From: Pseudonocardia halophobica
GTDB taxonomy: Bacteria > Actinomycetota > Actinomycetes > Mycobacteriales > Pseudonocardiaceae
Reading direction: 5' to 3'
Length of the DNA: 64,000 nt
Assembly: GCF_027922425.1 (NCBI RefSeq)
Contig: NZ_BSFQ01000025.1
Span: 1-64,000 of the forward strand
Shown here one piece after another: positions 7,790 to 16,706 of the stretch. Below the pieces are notes generated by a model, which saw only the letters and a list, made by a program, of their open reading frames with translations, was not told the DNA's origin and did no database searches. Positions within the stretch are counted from its first letter, which is position 1. The number at the start of each line of letters is the position of its first letter. The translations under genes were made by a program, and so were the position numbers.

Positions 7790-8959
7790 ATGGAGTCGAG
7801 GGACGTGAGCGGTTACTCCCTGCTGGCGGGCGTGCGGATCCTCGAGGTCGCACAGCTCGCGCCGTCGTCCGTCGGCGGCCACCTCGCCGACCTGGGGGCG
7901 GACGTGGTCAAGGTGGAGACCGGCACGGGCGAGGGCGTACGGCACAACGGGGCCCGCGCCGTCGGCTCCCCGGACGGCCCCGGCTTCATGCACCTGCGGT
8001 GGAACCGGGGGAAGCGCAGCGTGGCCCTGGACCTGCGGTCCGAGGAGGGGCGGCAGGCGTTCCTGCGGCTCGCCGCGACCGCCGACGCGGTGGTCGAGGG
8101 CACCCGGCACGGCCATCTGGAGCGGCTCGGCCTCGGCTGGGACGCGCTGCGCGAGGTGCGCCCGCAGACCGTGCTGTGCGAGGTGTCCGGCACCGGCGCC
8201 GAGGGGCCGTACCGCGACCTTGCGACCGGCGGCATGTGGTTCGACGCCTACGCGGGCATGCGCACGGTCGACACCGACCACCCGTCGCCGCCCGGGGTCA
8301 TGGGCGGCTCGGCCGAGGTCCCGCAGGCCATGTACGCCGTCGGTGCGTACGGGGCGATGGCGATCCTGGCCGCGGTGCTGCGGGCCCGCGAGACCGGTGT
8401 CGGCGCGCGACTGCAGGTCAGCAGTATCGACGTGGCCACGGCGTGGATGCCGGACAGGATCGACGCCGCGTTGAACGCCGACCGCACCTACGCGCGCCCG
8501 TGCTGGACGCCGGACGGCAGGCTGCCGGACTGGCCGCTGCTCGACGCCTACGCCACGAAGGACGGCGGCGCGATCGTCCTCGGCTCGCACCACCCCAAGT
8601 TCTGGCGGGCCCTCTGCGCGGCCGTGGGTCGCCCGGACCTGCTGGACATCGACCTGTCGACCGTGGACGAGGGGAGCGAGGAGCGCGCCCTGCAGGTGTG
8701 GCGCGAGCTCGACGCCTTGTTCCGGACGCGTACCAAGCAGGAGTGGACCGACCTGTTCCTCGCCCACGACGTCGCCGGCGGGCCGGTCAACACCGTCGAG
8801 GAGCTGCTCGACGACCCCCACTTCCGGGCGCGGGCCACCACCTACGAGAAGGGCGGCTACCGCTTCGCCGCCAGCCCGGTCCGCGTCGTGGGGGAGGAGT
8901 TCGCCCCGGAGCTCGCCCCCGAGCTGGGGCAGCACACGGAGGAGGTGCTCGGGTCGTGA
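7790..8959 (+). CDS. CoA-transferase family III (CaiB/BaiF)
   Basis: Family III CoA-transferase of 389 aa. The N-terminal pattern LLAGVRILEVAQLAPSSVGG, then LADLGADVVKVE, is typical, and the aspartate in GGMWFDAYAG is a candidate for the catalytic residue that forms the aspartyl-CoA anhydride. Such enzymes move CoA from one acyl-CoA to an incoming acid. ATG 7790 is preferred over ATG 7748 because GGAGG lies 8 nt upstream and the family N-terminus begins there, whereas 7748 lies in the operator region. Its stop overlaps the GTG of the synthetase gene. Having a transferase and a ligase side by side suggests two routes for activating pathway acids. Confidence 0.92.
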   Translation: MESRDVSGYSLLAGVRILEVAQLAPSSVGGHLADLGADVVKVETGTGEGVRHNGARAVGSPDGPGFMHLRWNRGKRSVALDLRSEEGRQAFLRLAATADAVVEGTRHGHLERLGLGWDALREVRPQTVLCEVSGTGAEGPYRDLATGGMWFDAYAGMRTVDTDHPSPPGVMGGSAEVPQAMYAVGAYGAMAILAAVLRARETGVGARLQVSSIDVATAWMPDRIDAALNADRTYARPCWTPDGRLPDWPLLDAYATKDGGAIVLGSHHPKFWRALCAAVGRPDLLDIDLSTVDEGSEERALQVWRELDALFRTRTKQEWTDLFLAHDVAGGPVNTVEELLDDPHFRARATTYEKGGYRFAASPVRVVGEEFAPELAPELGQHTEEVLGS

Positions 8960-10512
8960 GCGGCCACTTCTCCGAGCTGCTGCGCTTCTGGGCGCGTCGG
9001 CTGCCCGACCACCTCGCCGTCCGGTTCGCCGAGCGCGAGTACACCTGGGCCGAGCTGGACCGCGCCGCGGACGAGCTGGCCGCCGGCCTGTACCGGGCCG
9101 GGCTGCGTCCGGGTGACGTGTTCGGCATCCTCATGACCAACAAGGTCCAGTTCGTCGAGGCGATGCACGCCGCGTTCCGCGTCGGTGCGGCCGTCGAGCT
9201 GCTCAACGTCCGGTTCACCGCGGCCGAGATGGTGCACCCGGTCGTCGACGCCGGCAGCCGCATGGTCGTCACCGAGCCCGCGCTCGTCCCGGTGCTCGCC
9301 GACGCCCGCACCGCGGTGCTCGGTCTCACCGTGCTCACCACGGAACCGGTGGAGGGCTGCACCCCGCTCGACGACCTCCGGCTGACCGGCGAGCGGCCGC
9401 CGGCCCGTCGTCCGCACCCGGAGGAGACGGCGCTGCTCGCCTACACCTCCGGCACCACCGGCGTGCCCAAGGGCGCCATGCTGCCGCACCGGGCGATCGT
9501 CGCCAACGGGAACGCCCGGGCCGTCGCGGACGCGCTGACCTGGAGGGACCGCGTCCTCATCATCGTGCCGCTGGCCTTCACGGGCGGCTCGTCGAGCTAC
9601 CTGCGCGAGTCGGTGACCACCGGCGCCCCGGCGATCGTGCAGGGCACGTTCGACCCGCCGCAGATCCTGGAGCTGCTCGAACGCGAGCGGATCACCGTGT
9701 GCTCGGCCGTGCCGGTGGTGTGGGAGGGAGTGCTCGCGCTCCCACAGCTCGCCGACGCCGACCTGTCCGCGTTGCGCGCCGGGGTCGGCGCGGGCGCGCC
9801 GATGGCGATCGAGGTGATCCGCGCCTGGCAGCGGCTCGGCGTCGGCATGCGCCAGGGCTACGGGCAGACCGAGTTCGCCGGCGGCTACGCCACCCTGCTC
9901 TACGAGGACGAGGCCGCGGACCACGTCGGGTCGGTCGGGCGCGTGATCATGCACCACGAGATCCGGGTCGTCGACTCCGCCGACCGGGACGTCCCGGTCG
10001 GCGAGCCCGGCCAGATCCTCCTGCGTGGCCCGTCGGTGATGACGGGGTACTGGAAGCGTCCGGAGGCGACCGCCGAGACCCTCGCGGGTGGCTGGCTGCA
10101 CACCGGCGACATCGGCCGGCTCGACGAGCACGGCTTCCTCACCCTGGTGGACCGGGCCAAGGACATGCTGATCTCCGGCGGGCTCAACGTGTACCCGGCG
10201 GAGATCGAGACCGTGCTGGCCGGGCGGCCCGGGCTGGAGGAGTGCGCGGTCGTCGGGGTCCCGCACGAGCGCTGGGGCGAGGTCCCGATGCTCGTCGTGC
10301 CGGACCTGGACCGGGTCGACGTCGACGAGCTGCGATCGCACGTCGGCACGGTCCTGGCCGACTACCGCCGTCCGAAGTGGATCGTCGGAACCGGCGCCCC
10401 GCTGCCGCGCACGCTCGGCGGCAAGATCCTCAAGCGCGAGATCCGCGCGGCCTATCCCGAGGTGCCGCCCGACGCGGTGCCGCTCACCACCACCCGGGGG
10501 AACCGGACATGA
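8956..10512 (+). CDS. Acyl-CoA synthetase (AMP-forming)
   Basis: Class I adenylate-forming ligase of 518 aa. It has the phosphate loop LLAYTSGTTGVPKGAM, a YGQTE motif, GGWLHTGDIG, and LGGKILKREIR near the C-terminus, so it is complete. GTG start overlaps the CoA-transferase stop (GTGA), and its own stop overlaps the next ATG (ATGA), showing translational coupling of the three-gene operon. It is more distant from the synthetases at 103 and 16703 than those are from each other. Substrate unknown. A medium or branched acyl or aromatic acid would fit the family. Confidence 0.92.
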   Translation: MSGHFSELLRFWARRLPDHLAVRFAEREYTWAELDRAADELAAGLYRAGLRPGDVFGILMTNKVQFVEAMHAAFRVGAAVELLNVRFTAAEMVHPVVDAGSRMVVTEPALVPVLADARTAVLGLTVLTTEPVEGCTPLDDLRLTGERPPARRPHPEETALLAYTSGTTGVPKGAMLPHRAIVANGNARAVADALTWRDRVLIIVPLAFTGGSSSYLRESVTTGAPAIVQGTFDPPQILELLERERITVCSAVPVVWEGVLALPQLADADLSALRAGVGAGAPMAIEVIRAWQRLGVGMRQGYGQTEFAGGYATLLYEDEAADHVGSVGRVIMHHEIRVVDSADRDVPVGEPGQILLRGPSVMTGYWKRPEATAETLAGGWLHTGDIGRLDEHGFLTLVDRAKDMLISGGLNVYPAEIETVLAGRPGLEECAVVGVPHERWGEVPMLVVPDLDRVDVDELRSHVGTVLADYRRPKWIVGTGAPLPRTLGGKILKREIRAAYPEVPPDAVPLTTTRGNRT

Positions 10513-11654
10513 GCCTGCTGAACAGCGACGTCGCCGACCTGCTCACCGAGCACCTCAAGGCCGGCACGACGGAGATGTCGCCGACGGACCTCCGCGTGCC
10601 GATCGCGCACTTCGTCAGCGAGGAGCGGGCCGCGAAGGAGCGCGAGCTGATGGCCCGACTCCCGGTGATCATCGGACACGGGTCGGAGATCGCCGAGCGC
10701 GGCAGCTTCGTCACCCGTGAGGTGCTGGGCATCCCGCTGCTCGTCGTCCGGAAGTCGGACGGGACGGTCGGCGGCTACCTCAACATCTGCCGGCACCGCG
10801 GCGGCCGGGTCGCGGACGCGCCCTGCGGGAAGCAGCGCTACTTCACCTGCCACTACCACGGCTGGAGCTACAGCCGGGAGGACGGCGGGCTGCGCGGGGT
10901 CCCCTACGACGACTTCTACACCCACGTCGACAAGGACCGGCACGGCCTGCACACCATCCGCGTCGAGGAGCGGCACGGGTTCCTCTTCGCGGACCTGTCC
11001 GGCCGGCAGGACTGGGACATCGACGACTGGCTCGGCCCGGAGGTGGACGCGCAGCTGGCCCCGTTCGGCCTCGACGGCGCGGAGATCTTCCTCGACAGGT
11101 CCTTCACCCTGGACATCAACTGGAAGATCGTCCTGGACGGCGCGATCGACGTCCTGCACCCGAAGTTCCTGCACCCCACCGGCGTCGGCAAGCTGATCGA
11201 GACGAACACCAGCGTGTGGCGGCAGTACGGGCGGCACGGGCAGTCCTTCAGCCCGCGCACGCGGATGGGCGACGCCGCCCGCGCCGGCGAGCCGACCGAC
11301 GCGAGCTTCCGGTACATGGGCAGCAACCTGTTCCTCTACCCGAACTCGATGGTCATCTCCACGCCGGACCACGTCGAGTTCTGGACGGTCTGGCCGGACA
11401 CCGGGACCGCGGGCCGCTCCACCACGCAGATCCGCTTCCTGGTCCGTCCGGAGAAGCGCGACGAGCGCATCGAGCGCCGGATCATGCGGAGCTGGGAGAT
11501 CCTCGAGGAGGCCGCCGTCCAGGAGGACTGGCCGATGGAGCTGACCATCCAGCAGAACGCCGAGGCCCACCCGCACGGCACCTTCCTCTACGGCCGCAAC
11601 GAGCAGTCCTGCCAGCACCTGCACCGCGAGTTGGCGGCGGACCTGGGGGACTGA
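10509..11654 (+). CDS. Rieske non-heme iron oxygenase, alpha subunit
   Basis: Oxygenase subunit of 381 aa with canonical Rieske ligands C94-x-H96 and C114-x2-H117 (CHYHGW). The iron site DGAIDVLHPKFLH gives H217 and H222. Translationally coupled to the upstream synthetase, so the oxygenase may act on a CoA thioester or on the free acid of the same compound (inference). It lacks a partner reductase here, like the other two Rieske proteins of the window. It is the most diverged of the three. A hairpin just after its stop probably terminates the operon. Confidence 0.9.
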   Translation: MSLLNSDVADLLTEHLKAGTTEMSPTDLRVPIAHFVSEERAAKERELMARLPVIIGHGSEIAERGSFVTREVLGIPLLVVRKSDGTVGGYLNICRHRGGRVADAPCGKQRYFTCHYHGWSYSREDGGLRGVPYDDFYTHVDKDRHGLHTIRVEERHGFLFADLSGRQDWDIDDWLGPEVDAQLAPFGLDGAEIFLDRSFTLDINWKIVLDGAIDVLHPKFLHPTGVGKLIETNTSVWRQYGRHGQSFSPRTRMGDAARAGEPTDASFRYMGSNLFLYPNSMVISTPDHVEFWTVWPDTGTAGRSTTQIRFLVRPEKRDERIERRIMRSWEILEEAAVQEDWPMELTIQQNAEAHPHGTFLYGRNEQSCQHLHRELAADLGD

Positions 11655-11655
11655 G

Positions 11656-11673
11656 CCGGAGCTCAGGCTCCGG
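11656..11673 (+). terminator. Short terminator-like hairpin after the Rieske gene
   Basis: Seven-bp perfect stem CCGGAGC / GCTCCGG with a TCAG loop, starting 2 nt after the stop codon. There is no T-tract, which is common in GC-rich actinobacteria. Confidence 0.45.
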
Positions 11674-11680
11674 TCGGGAT

Positions 11681-12020
11681 CATCGTCGTAGCCGAACGCG
11701 TGGAAGAAGGGGCTGACGATGGCGTAGCGGCCGCCGTCCCGGAACCCGGCGAGGCGGGAGAAGTCGAAGTAGCCGCGCAGGTTCTGGGCGTGTGTGGTGA
11801 GCACGCCCTTGGGACGGCCGGTGGTCCCGGAGGTGAAGAGGACGTCCGAGATGCAGTCGCCGTCGATCTGGGTCACCACGTCGTCCGGCGTCACCGATTC
11901 GGCCAGGAATACGTCCCACCCCAGAGCCCCGTCGGCCAGCAGTGCGCCGAAGGTGCGCCAGCGCCGGTCACCCCGCTCTCCGCCGAGAACCCCTGTTGCC
12001 AGCGGAACCCTACGATCTCG
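11681..12020 (-). pseudogene. Acyl-CoA synthetase remnant (middle segment only)
   Basis: One minus-strand frame reads like the centre of a FadD-type ligase. In order it shows WRTFGALLADG, a phosphate loop LFTSGTTGRPKGVLTTHAQN, and the typical continuation SPFFHAFGY. Homology stops after HAFGYDD at the low-coordinate end and has no N-terminal domain at the other, so about 110 of the roughly 500 residues expected remain. It has no start codon or ribosome site. It is followed 8 nt later by the end of the P450 gene on the same strand. The remnant suggests that a further synthetase once stood here and was lost by deletion. Which paralogue it came from is unclear. Confidence 0.75.
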
Positions 12021-12027
12021 ACAGGGG

Positions 12028-13236
12028 TCAGGACGTCTCCGGGGTGAACCGGATGCGCAGCGAGTTGATCCCTCGCACCTGGCTGTGGTGCAGCTCGGGC
12101 GTGTGCTCGGGGTCCAGCTCGAAGTCCGGGATCCGGCGGAGGATCTCCGCGAGGGCGACCGAGAGCTCGATGCGGGCGAGGTGCGAGCCGACGCAGCGGT
12201 GCGGGCCGCCGCTGAACGCGAGGTGCCGGTTCGGGGTCCGGTCGATGCGCAGCTCGTCGGGCGCGGGGAACTCCCGCGGGTCCCGGTTGGCCGCGGACAG
12301 CATGACCAGCACCATGTCGCCGGGCTGCAGGGTCACCCCCTGCAGCGTCGTCTCGCGGGTGACGACCCGGCCGGCGGCCACCGGTGCCTCGACCCGGAGC
12401 AGCTCCTCGACGGTGCCGCCCAGCAGGGACGGGTCGTCGAGCAGCCGCTGCCGCTCCTGCGGGTTGCGAACGAGATGGATGAGCCCCAGGCCCAGCACAC
12501 CGCGCACGGTGTGCAGCCCGCCGAGCATCAGCAGCCAGAACATCCGGAGCAGCTCGTCGTCCGTCAGCGGACGGCCCTCGAACTCCGCGTCGACGATCTG
12601 CGAGGTCGGGTCCTGGCCGTCGCCGCCGCGGCGGTCGGCGATCACGCCGGTGAAGTAGGCGAAGACCTCCTCGTTGGCCTTCTGGCGGAACGCCGCGTCC
12701 TCCTCCGCCGGGGCACCGGGTTTCCCGACGAGGATCGCCTCGGTCCACTCGGTGAAGCGCTCGCCGTCGTCGAGCGGCCAGCCCATCAGGGAGACGAACG
12801 TGGCCATCGTCAGCGGGTGCGCCAGCTCCTGCACGACGTCGCAGCGCCCGCGCCCGGCGAAGCCGTCGATCAGCGACGTGGTGGTGTGCCGGATCGCCTC
12901 CTCCAGCGCGCGCATCCGGCCCGGGTTGAAGAGCGGGTTGAGGATCTGCCGGTACAGCTTGTGCTCGGGCGGGTCGATCTGCAGCGGGATCGCCGGCACC
13001 GGCGCGACCACGGGGACCTGGTTCTGTGTGTTGGAGAAGGTCTCCCAGTCCCGGACGACCGCGTGGACGTCGTCATAGCGGGTGACGATCCAGTGCCCGC
13101 CGTGCAGCGGGGACCAGGCGACCGGCGTCTTCTCCTGCAGCACGGCGAGCGCGTCGTGGGGATCGGCCAGCGCCGGGTCGGTGATGTCGAAGTCGGTGAT
13201 CAGCTCGGCGGGGACGTCCTCGAGACGGGTGGGCAC
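12028..13236 (-). CDS. Cytochrome P450 with an unusual I-helix (GGLHT)
   Basis: Soluble bacterial P450 of 402 aa. It has EELLR (ExxR, E278 to R281), NRDPREF, and the heme loop FSGGPHRCVGSHLA with C348. The I-helix motif that is normally AGxDT or AGxET reads GGLHT (239-243), so the acidic residue of the proton-relay pair is replaced by histidine. It closely resembles the P450 at 26531-27733: they share the N-terminal pattern MPTRxEDVPAEL, QEKTPVAWSP and the GGLHTVRGV motif. It is the last gene of the minus-strand operon starting at 18214. No ferredoxin gene is next to it. Likely a hydroxylase for the pathway substrate, details unknown. Confidence 0.93.
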   Translation of the reverse strand: MPTRLEDVPAELITDFDITDPALADPHDALAVLQEKTPVAWSPLHGGHWIVTRYDDVHAVVRDWETFSNTQNQVPVVAPVPAIPLQIDPPEHKLYRQILNPLFNPGRMRALEEAIRHTTTSLIDGFAGRGRCDVVQELAHPLTMATFVSLMGWPLDDGERFTEWTEAILVGKPGAPAEEDAAFRQKANEEVFAYFTGVIADRRGGDGQDPTSQIVDAEFEGRPLTDDELLRMFWLLMLGGLHTVRGVLGLGLIHLVRNPQERQRLLDDPSLLGGTVEELLRVEAPVAAGRVVTRETTLQGVTLQPGDMVLVMLSAANRDPREFPAPDELRIDRTPNRHLAFSGGPHRCVGSHLARIELSVALAEILRRIPDFELDPEHTPELHHSQVRGINSLRIRFTPETS

Positions 13237-13270
13237 TGGCGTCGCCTTTCTGTGGTGGGGGGCGTCCGGG

Positions 13271-14434
13271 TCAGCCGGCGGAGCCGCCTCGCCCGGCGGC
13301 GTAGTCCGCCTGGGCCTTGCGGATGCCGGCGTGGAAGCGCTCGCTGAAGCCGTCCTTGCGCTCCGCGGTCCACGCGTAGGAGCGGTTCAGGGAGTCGGTG
13401 GTGCCGGTGAAGCGGGGCATGATCTCGTCGGCGAACAGCTCGTACTGACGGGTCGTCGCGGCGGTGTCCGCCCAGTCGTGGGCGGTGAGCAGGAAGGTGC
13501 CGAAGCCGCTGGTCAGCTCGACGAGCCCGCGGACGTAGTCGGCCACCCGGTCCGGCCCGCCGATACAGCCGTACCCGGACTCGTTGACCCGGCGCACCAG
13601 CTCCTCGTGGGAGACCTCCTCGCCCGGTGCGATCATCTGCATCGGGGTCGTGACGTGCCGGTACGCCATGAAGTCCGCCAGCCCGAACCGGGTGTCCTCG
13701 AGCGCCTGCTCGTCCGACTCGGCGAGGTGCACGTTCCCGACGATCGCCCAGTCGTCCCGCCTCACGGTCTGCCCGTGCGCGGCTGCCTCGGCCTCCGTGA
13801 TCCCCCAGGTCTTCGCCAGCAGCTCCGCGGCGGCGGCCGAGGTTCCGCCGACGGACAGCAGCCCCAGCCCGTGCCGGCCCGCCAGCTTCGGCCCCGACGG
13901 CGACATGGCTGCGGCGACGGCGAGCGGGATCCCACCGGGCCGGTAGCCCTGGAGCTGCAGCCGGGCGTCGTCGAGGGTGAACCAGTCCGTCTTGCGGTGG
14001 ACGGGGCCGGAGGTCCCGAGCAGCTCGATGATCGCGTCGAGCGCCTCCTCCATCCGCGGCCGGAGCAGGTCGTAGTCCATGCCCATCATCTGCGAGTCCG
14101 CGACGAGCGCGCCAGGACCGAACCCGATCCGGATGCGGCCGCGCGTCATGTGGTCGAGGAACGCGATCCGGTCCGCCACCATCAGCGGATGGTGGTACGG
14201 CAGCGAGATCACACCGCTGCACAGCTCGATCCGGGAGGTCCGCTGGGCGGCCGCGGCGATCATCAACTCGGGTGAGGGGGTGTACTCGAACCCGCCGCTG
14301 TGGTGCTCGCCGAACCAGACCTGGGCGTAGCCGAGGCGGTCGAGGGCCTCGATGTGCCGCAGGTCCTGCTCGATCGCGACGGCAGGGCTGCGGCGGGGGT
14401 TGTGGTACGGCGGCATGAACAGGCCGAAGCGCAA
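13271..14434 (-). CDS. LLM-class flavin-dependent oxidoreductase (luciferase-like)
   Basis: Luciferase-like TIM-barrel protein of 387 aa, beginning RFGLFMPPYHNP and containing GYAQVWFGEHHSGGFEY and GRIRIGFGPGA. Family members use FMNH2 or F420H2 for oxygenation or hydride transfer. The cofactor cannot be told from sequence alone. The start is TTG, supported by GGGAG 6 nt upstream. The first ATG lies six codons in and would remove the conserved first beta strand. It sits between the P450 and the alcohol dehydrogenase in one operon and is only distantly similar to the smaller LLM protein at 31325-32191. Confidence 0.88.
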   Translation of the reverse strand: MRFGLFMPPYHNPRRSPAVAIEQDLRHIEALDRLGYAQVWFGEHHSGGFEYTPSPELMIAAAAQRTSRIELCSGVISLPYHHPLMVADRIAFLDHMTRGRIRIGFGPGALVADSQMMGMDYDLLRPRMEEALDAIIELLGTSGPVHRKTDWFTLDDARLQLQGYRPGGIPLAVAAAMSPSGPKLAGRHGLGLLSVGGTSAAAAELLAKTWGITEAEAAAHGQTVRRDDWAIVGNVHLAESDEQALEDTRFGLADFMAYRHVTTPMQMIAPGEEVSHEELVRRVNESGYGCIGGPDRVADYVRGLVELTSGFGTFLLTAHDWADTAATTRQYELFADEIMPRFTGTTDSLNRSYAWTAERKDGFSERFHAGIRKAQADYAAGRGGSAG

Positions 14435-14461
14435 GGGATGCTCCCGTCGGGTGGAGTGGAC

Positions 14462-15577
14462 TCAGCCGGAATGCACGACGACGCTGCGCAGCGTGCTGCC
14501 CTCGTACATCGCCGCGTAGCCGTCGTTGATCTCGTCGAGGGTGAAGGTGCGGCTGATCAGCTCGTCGAGCTTGAGATGCCCGGCGCGGTACAGGTCGAGC
14601 AGGGCGGGGACCGCCTTCGTCGGGGACCACGCGCCGTAGAGGCAGCCCTGGATCCGCTTCTGGTAGGCCGAGAGCTGAGCGAGGTCCAGGGGGATCGGGC
14701 TCGGTGCCCGTCCGGGGACCGCGGTGGCGACCACCGTGCCGTCCTTGCGGACGGCGTCGAAGGCCTGGGCGATGTGCTCGCCCTTCAGCACGCTCGTGGT
14801 CACGACGGCGACGTCCGCGCCCTGGCCGTTGGTGAGCGACCGGGCGAGGTCCGCGGCCTCCTCGATCGACTCGACCGCGTCGGTGGCCCCGAACTGCAGC
14901 GCGCTGGACCGGCGGAAGGGAAGCGGGTCGGCGGCGATGATCCGGACCGCACCGGCGTGCTTCGCGCCCTGCACCGCGTTGATCCCCAGACCCCCGGTGC
15001 CCATCACGATCACGACGTTCCCCGGCTCCACGCCGCCCGCGTTGACGGCCGAGCCCCATCCGGTGGGAACACCGCAGCCGACGAGCGCCGCGGTCTGCAG
15101 CGGGATGTCCTTTCCGATCGGGACGCAGCACAGCTCGGGCACCACGCTGTACTGCGAGAACGTCCCGACGAACGCGGCCTGGGCGACATCCCGGCCGTCG
15201 AGGTGCATCCGGTAGGTGCCGTCGAGCATGGCGCCCTTCGGAATCAGCGCACCGAGGTCGCACAGGTTCTGCATCCCGCCCGCGCACCAGCGGCAGCGCC
15301 CGCAGCCGGGGATGAACGCCGTGACGACGTGGTCGCCGGGCTTCAGCATGGTGACGCCCGGGCCGACCTCCTCGACGACGCCCGCTCCCTCGTGGCCGCC
15401 GCAGTAGGGCAGGACCTGGGTCGCGTTGTCGCCGGTCGCGTGGTGCTCGTCGGAGTGGCAGAGGCCGGTGGCGACGTACCGGACCAGCACCTCGTTCGCG
15501 CGGGGCTCGTCGACGTCGACCTCGACGACCTCCCACTTACCGGGTACCTCCATGAGCAGAGCTGCTCTGGACTTCAT
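14462..15577 (-). CDS. Zinc alcohol dehydrogenase, NDMA-dependent type
   Basis: Medium-chain dehydrogenase of 371 aa. Catalytic zinc ligands are C40 and H62-E63. Structural zinc cysteines are C92, C95, C98 and C106. The nucleotide fold shows GTGGLGINAVQGA. The sequence resembles the actinobacterial NDMA-dependent alcohol dehydrogenases, a family thought to hold nicotinamide tightly and to pass electrons to mycofactocin. That assignment is from family memory. The ATG at 15577 with GGAGGAGGA upstream is preferred over the in-frame ATG at 15601, whose extra residues are poly-Gly. In the operon it would oxidise an alcohol made by the P450 or oxygenases. No mycofactocin biosynthesis genes are in the window. 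Confidence 0.87.
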   Translation of the reverse strand: MKSRAALLMEVPGKWEVVEVDVDEPRANEVLVRYVATGLCHSDEHHATGDNATQVLPYCGGHEGAGVVEEVGPGVTMLKPGDHVVTAFIPGCGRCRWCAGGMQNLCDLGALIPKGAMLDGTYRMHLDGRDVAQAAFVGTFSQYSVVPELCCVPIGKDIPLQTAALVGCGVPTGWGSAVNAGGVEPGNVVIVMGTGGLGINAVQGAKHAGAVRIIAADPLPFRRSSALQFGATDAVESIEEAADLARSLTNGQGADVAVVTTSVLKGEHIAQAFDAVRKDGTVVATAVPGRAPSPIPLDLAQLSAYQKRIQGCLYGAWSPTKAVPALLDLYRAGHLKLDELISRTFTLDEINDGYAAMYEGSTLRSVVVHSG

Positions 15578-15614
15578 CGGTCCTCCTCCTCGCGCGCCCA
15601 TGAGGGGCGCGTGG

Positions 15615-16706
15615 TCACTGGCCGAGGGCGGCCAGGGTGTCGTGGTCGGCGACGGCCGCGGCGTAGCGCTCGCCCATCAGCCGGCAGACCTCCTCGCCCT
15701 GCTTCTCGGGCGGGCACACGGCGAACAGCAGGCCGTGCAGGTGGTGGCGGCGGTAGGCCGCCCAGGCCTCGTCGAAGGTGGGGGCGGGGGCACCGGTCGC
15801 GGCGAGCGCCGCCAGGTAGGTCCGCAGCAGGTCGCGTTCGCAGGCCCGGCGGGTCTCGACGTCGAGGGCGCCCACCAGGAAGTACGCCGTGTCGTCCGAC
15901 CACGGGCCGAGGCAGGCGACCTGCCAGTCGAGGAAGCGGATCGCGCCGTCGACCAGGTACGTGTTGCCGATGTGCGGGTCACCGTGCGCGAGGGACTGGA
16001 CGCCCGCGTCGTCAATCTCCCAGAGCTGGTGCATCGCCCGCTCCACACGCCGGCGATCGCGCATCGCGGGGGTGAAGCAGTCGGTGGTGGGCCGCTCCAG
16101 AGCCGCCGTCCAGTGGGCCTCGGACAGGAAGCCCGTGACGACGGTCCGGTACTGCGGCGAGCCGACGACGAGCCAGGGCGTGGCGCCGGGGCCGGTGCGG
16201 TCCCAGCTGCGCCCGTGCATGTCCGCCAGCAGCTCCAGCGCGGCCGCGACCTGGTCGGGGGTGTAGCGGTCCTGCGGTCGGCCGAACGCGACACCCGGCT
16301 CGCGCAGGTCGTCGAGCACGACGAGGCCCTGCTCGCCCTCGTCGTCGACCTCGGTGCCCCAGCAGCGAGGCACGACGTCGCCGAGCGCGGGGGCGATGTC
16401 GGCGTAGAAGCGGGCCTCCGCCCGGTAGCCGCGGTGCCCGAGGGCGCGCATGGCGTCGTCGAATCCGCCCTTGAGGCACAACGCCTCCGGCGGGCCGCCC
16501 TGCGGGTTCTGCGTGTACCCGACGCGCAGCATCACCTTGGTGGCCGTGCCCCACACGACCGAGTCGACCGCCACCTCGGCGACCTCGACGCCCGGGGTGG
16601 TGCGCGCGAGGATCCCGGTCAGCCACTCCGGCGTGATCCCCTCCAGGGCAGTGGGGGACCGGAGCGCGGTGCTCTGCGTCGATGATTCGCTCGCACGCTC
16701 ACTCAT
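15615..16706 (-). CDS. APH-like small-molecule kinase
   Basis: Aminoglycoside-phosphotransferase/choline-kinase fold protein of 363 aa. K79 in LCLKGG is the likely ATP lysine, HGDPHIGN (241-248) is the Brenner motif with the catalytic aspartate, and DWQ (260-262) carries the metal-binding aspartate. Close relatives are common in actinobacterial lipid and steroid catabolic clusters, so the likely role is phosphorylation of a hydroxylated pathway compound rather than antibiotic resistance (inference). Its ATG overlaps the upstream synthetase stop by 4 nt, which implies tight coupling. The substrate is unknown. Confidence 0.85.
   Translation of the reverse strand: MSERASESSTQSTALRSPTALEGITPEWLTGILARTTPGVEVAEVAVDSVVWGTATKVMLRVGYTQNPQGGPPEALCLKGGFDDAMRALGHRGYRAEARFYADIAPALGDVVPRCWGTEVDDEGEQGLVVLDDLREPGVAFGRPQDRYTPDQVAAALELLADMHGRSWDRTGPGATPWLVVGSPQYRTVVTGFLSEAHWTAALERPTTDCFTPAMRDRRRVERAMHQLWEIDDAGVQSLAHGDPHIGNTYLVDGAIRFLDWQVACLGPWSDDTAYFLVGALDVETRRACERDLLRTYLAALAATGAPAPTFDEAWAAYRRHHLHGLLFAVCPPEKQGEEVCRLMGERYAAAVADHDTLAALGQ

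Noticed and set aside
13200..15536. A 778-codon minus-strand frame in the P450-LLM-ADH operon
   Set aside because: It lies in another frame of the LLM and ADH genes and has no recognisable domain.
15615..16706. Aminoglycoside resistance gene
   Set aside because: The kinase motifs fit the fold, but its position coupled to a synthetase and dehydrogenase and its similarity to generic APH-family catabolic kinases make resistance unlikely.
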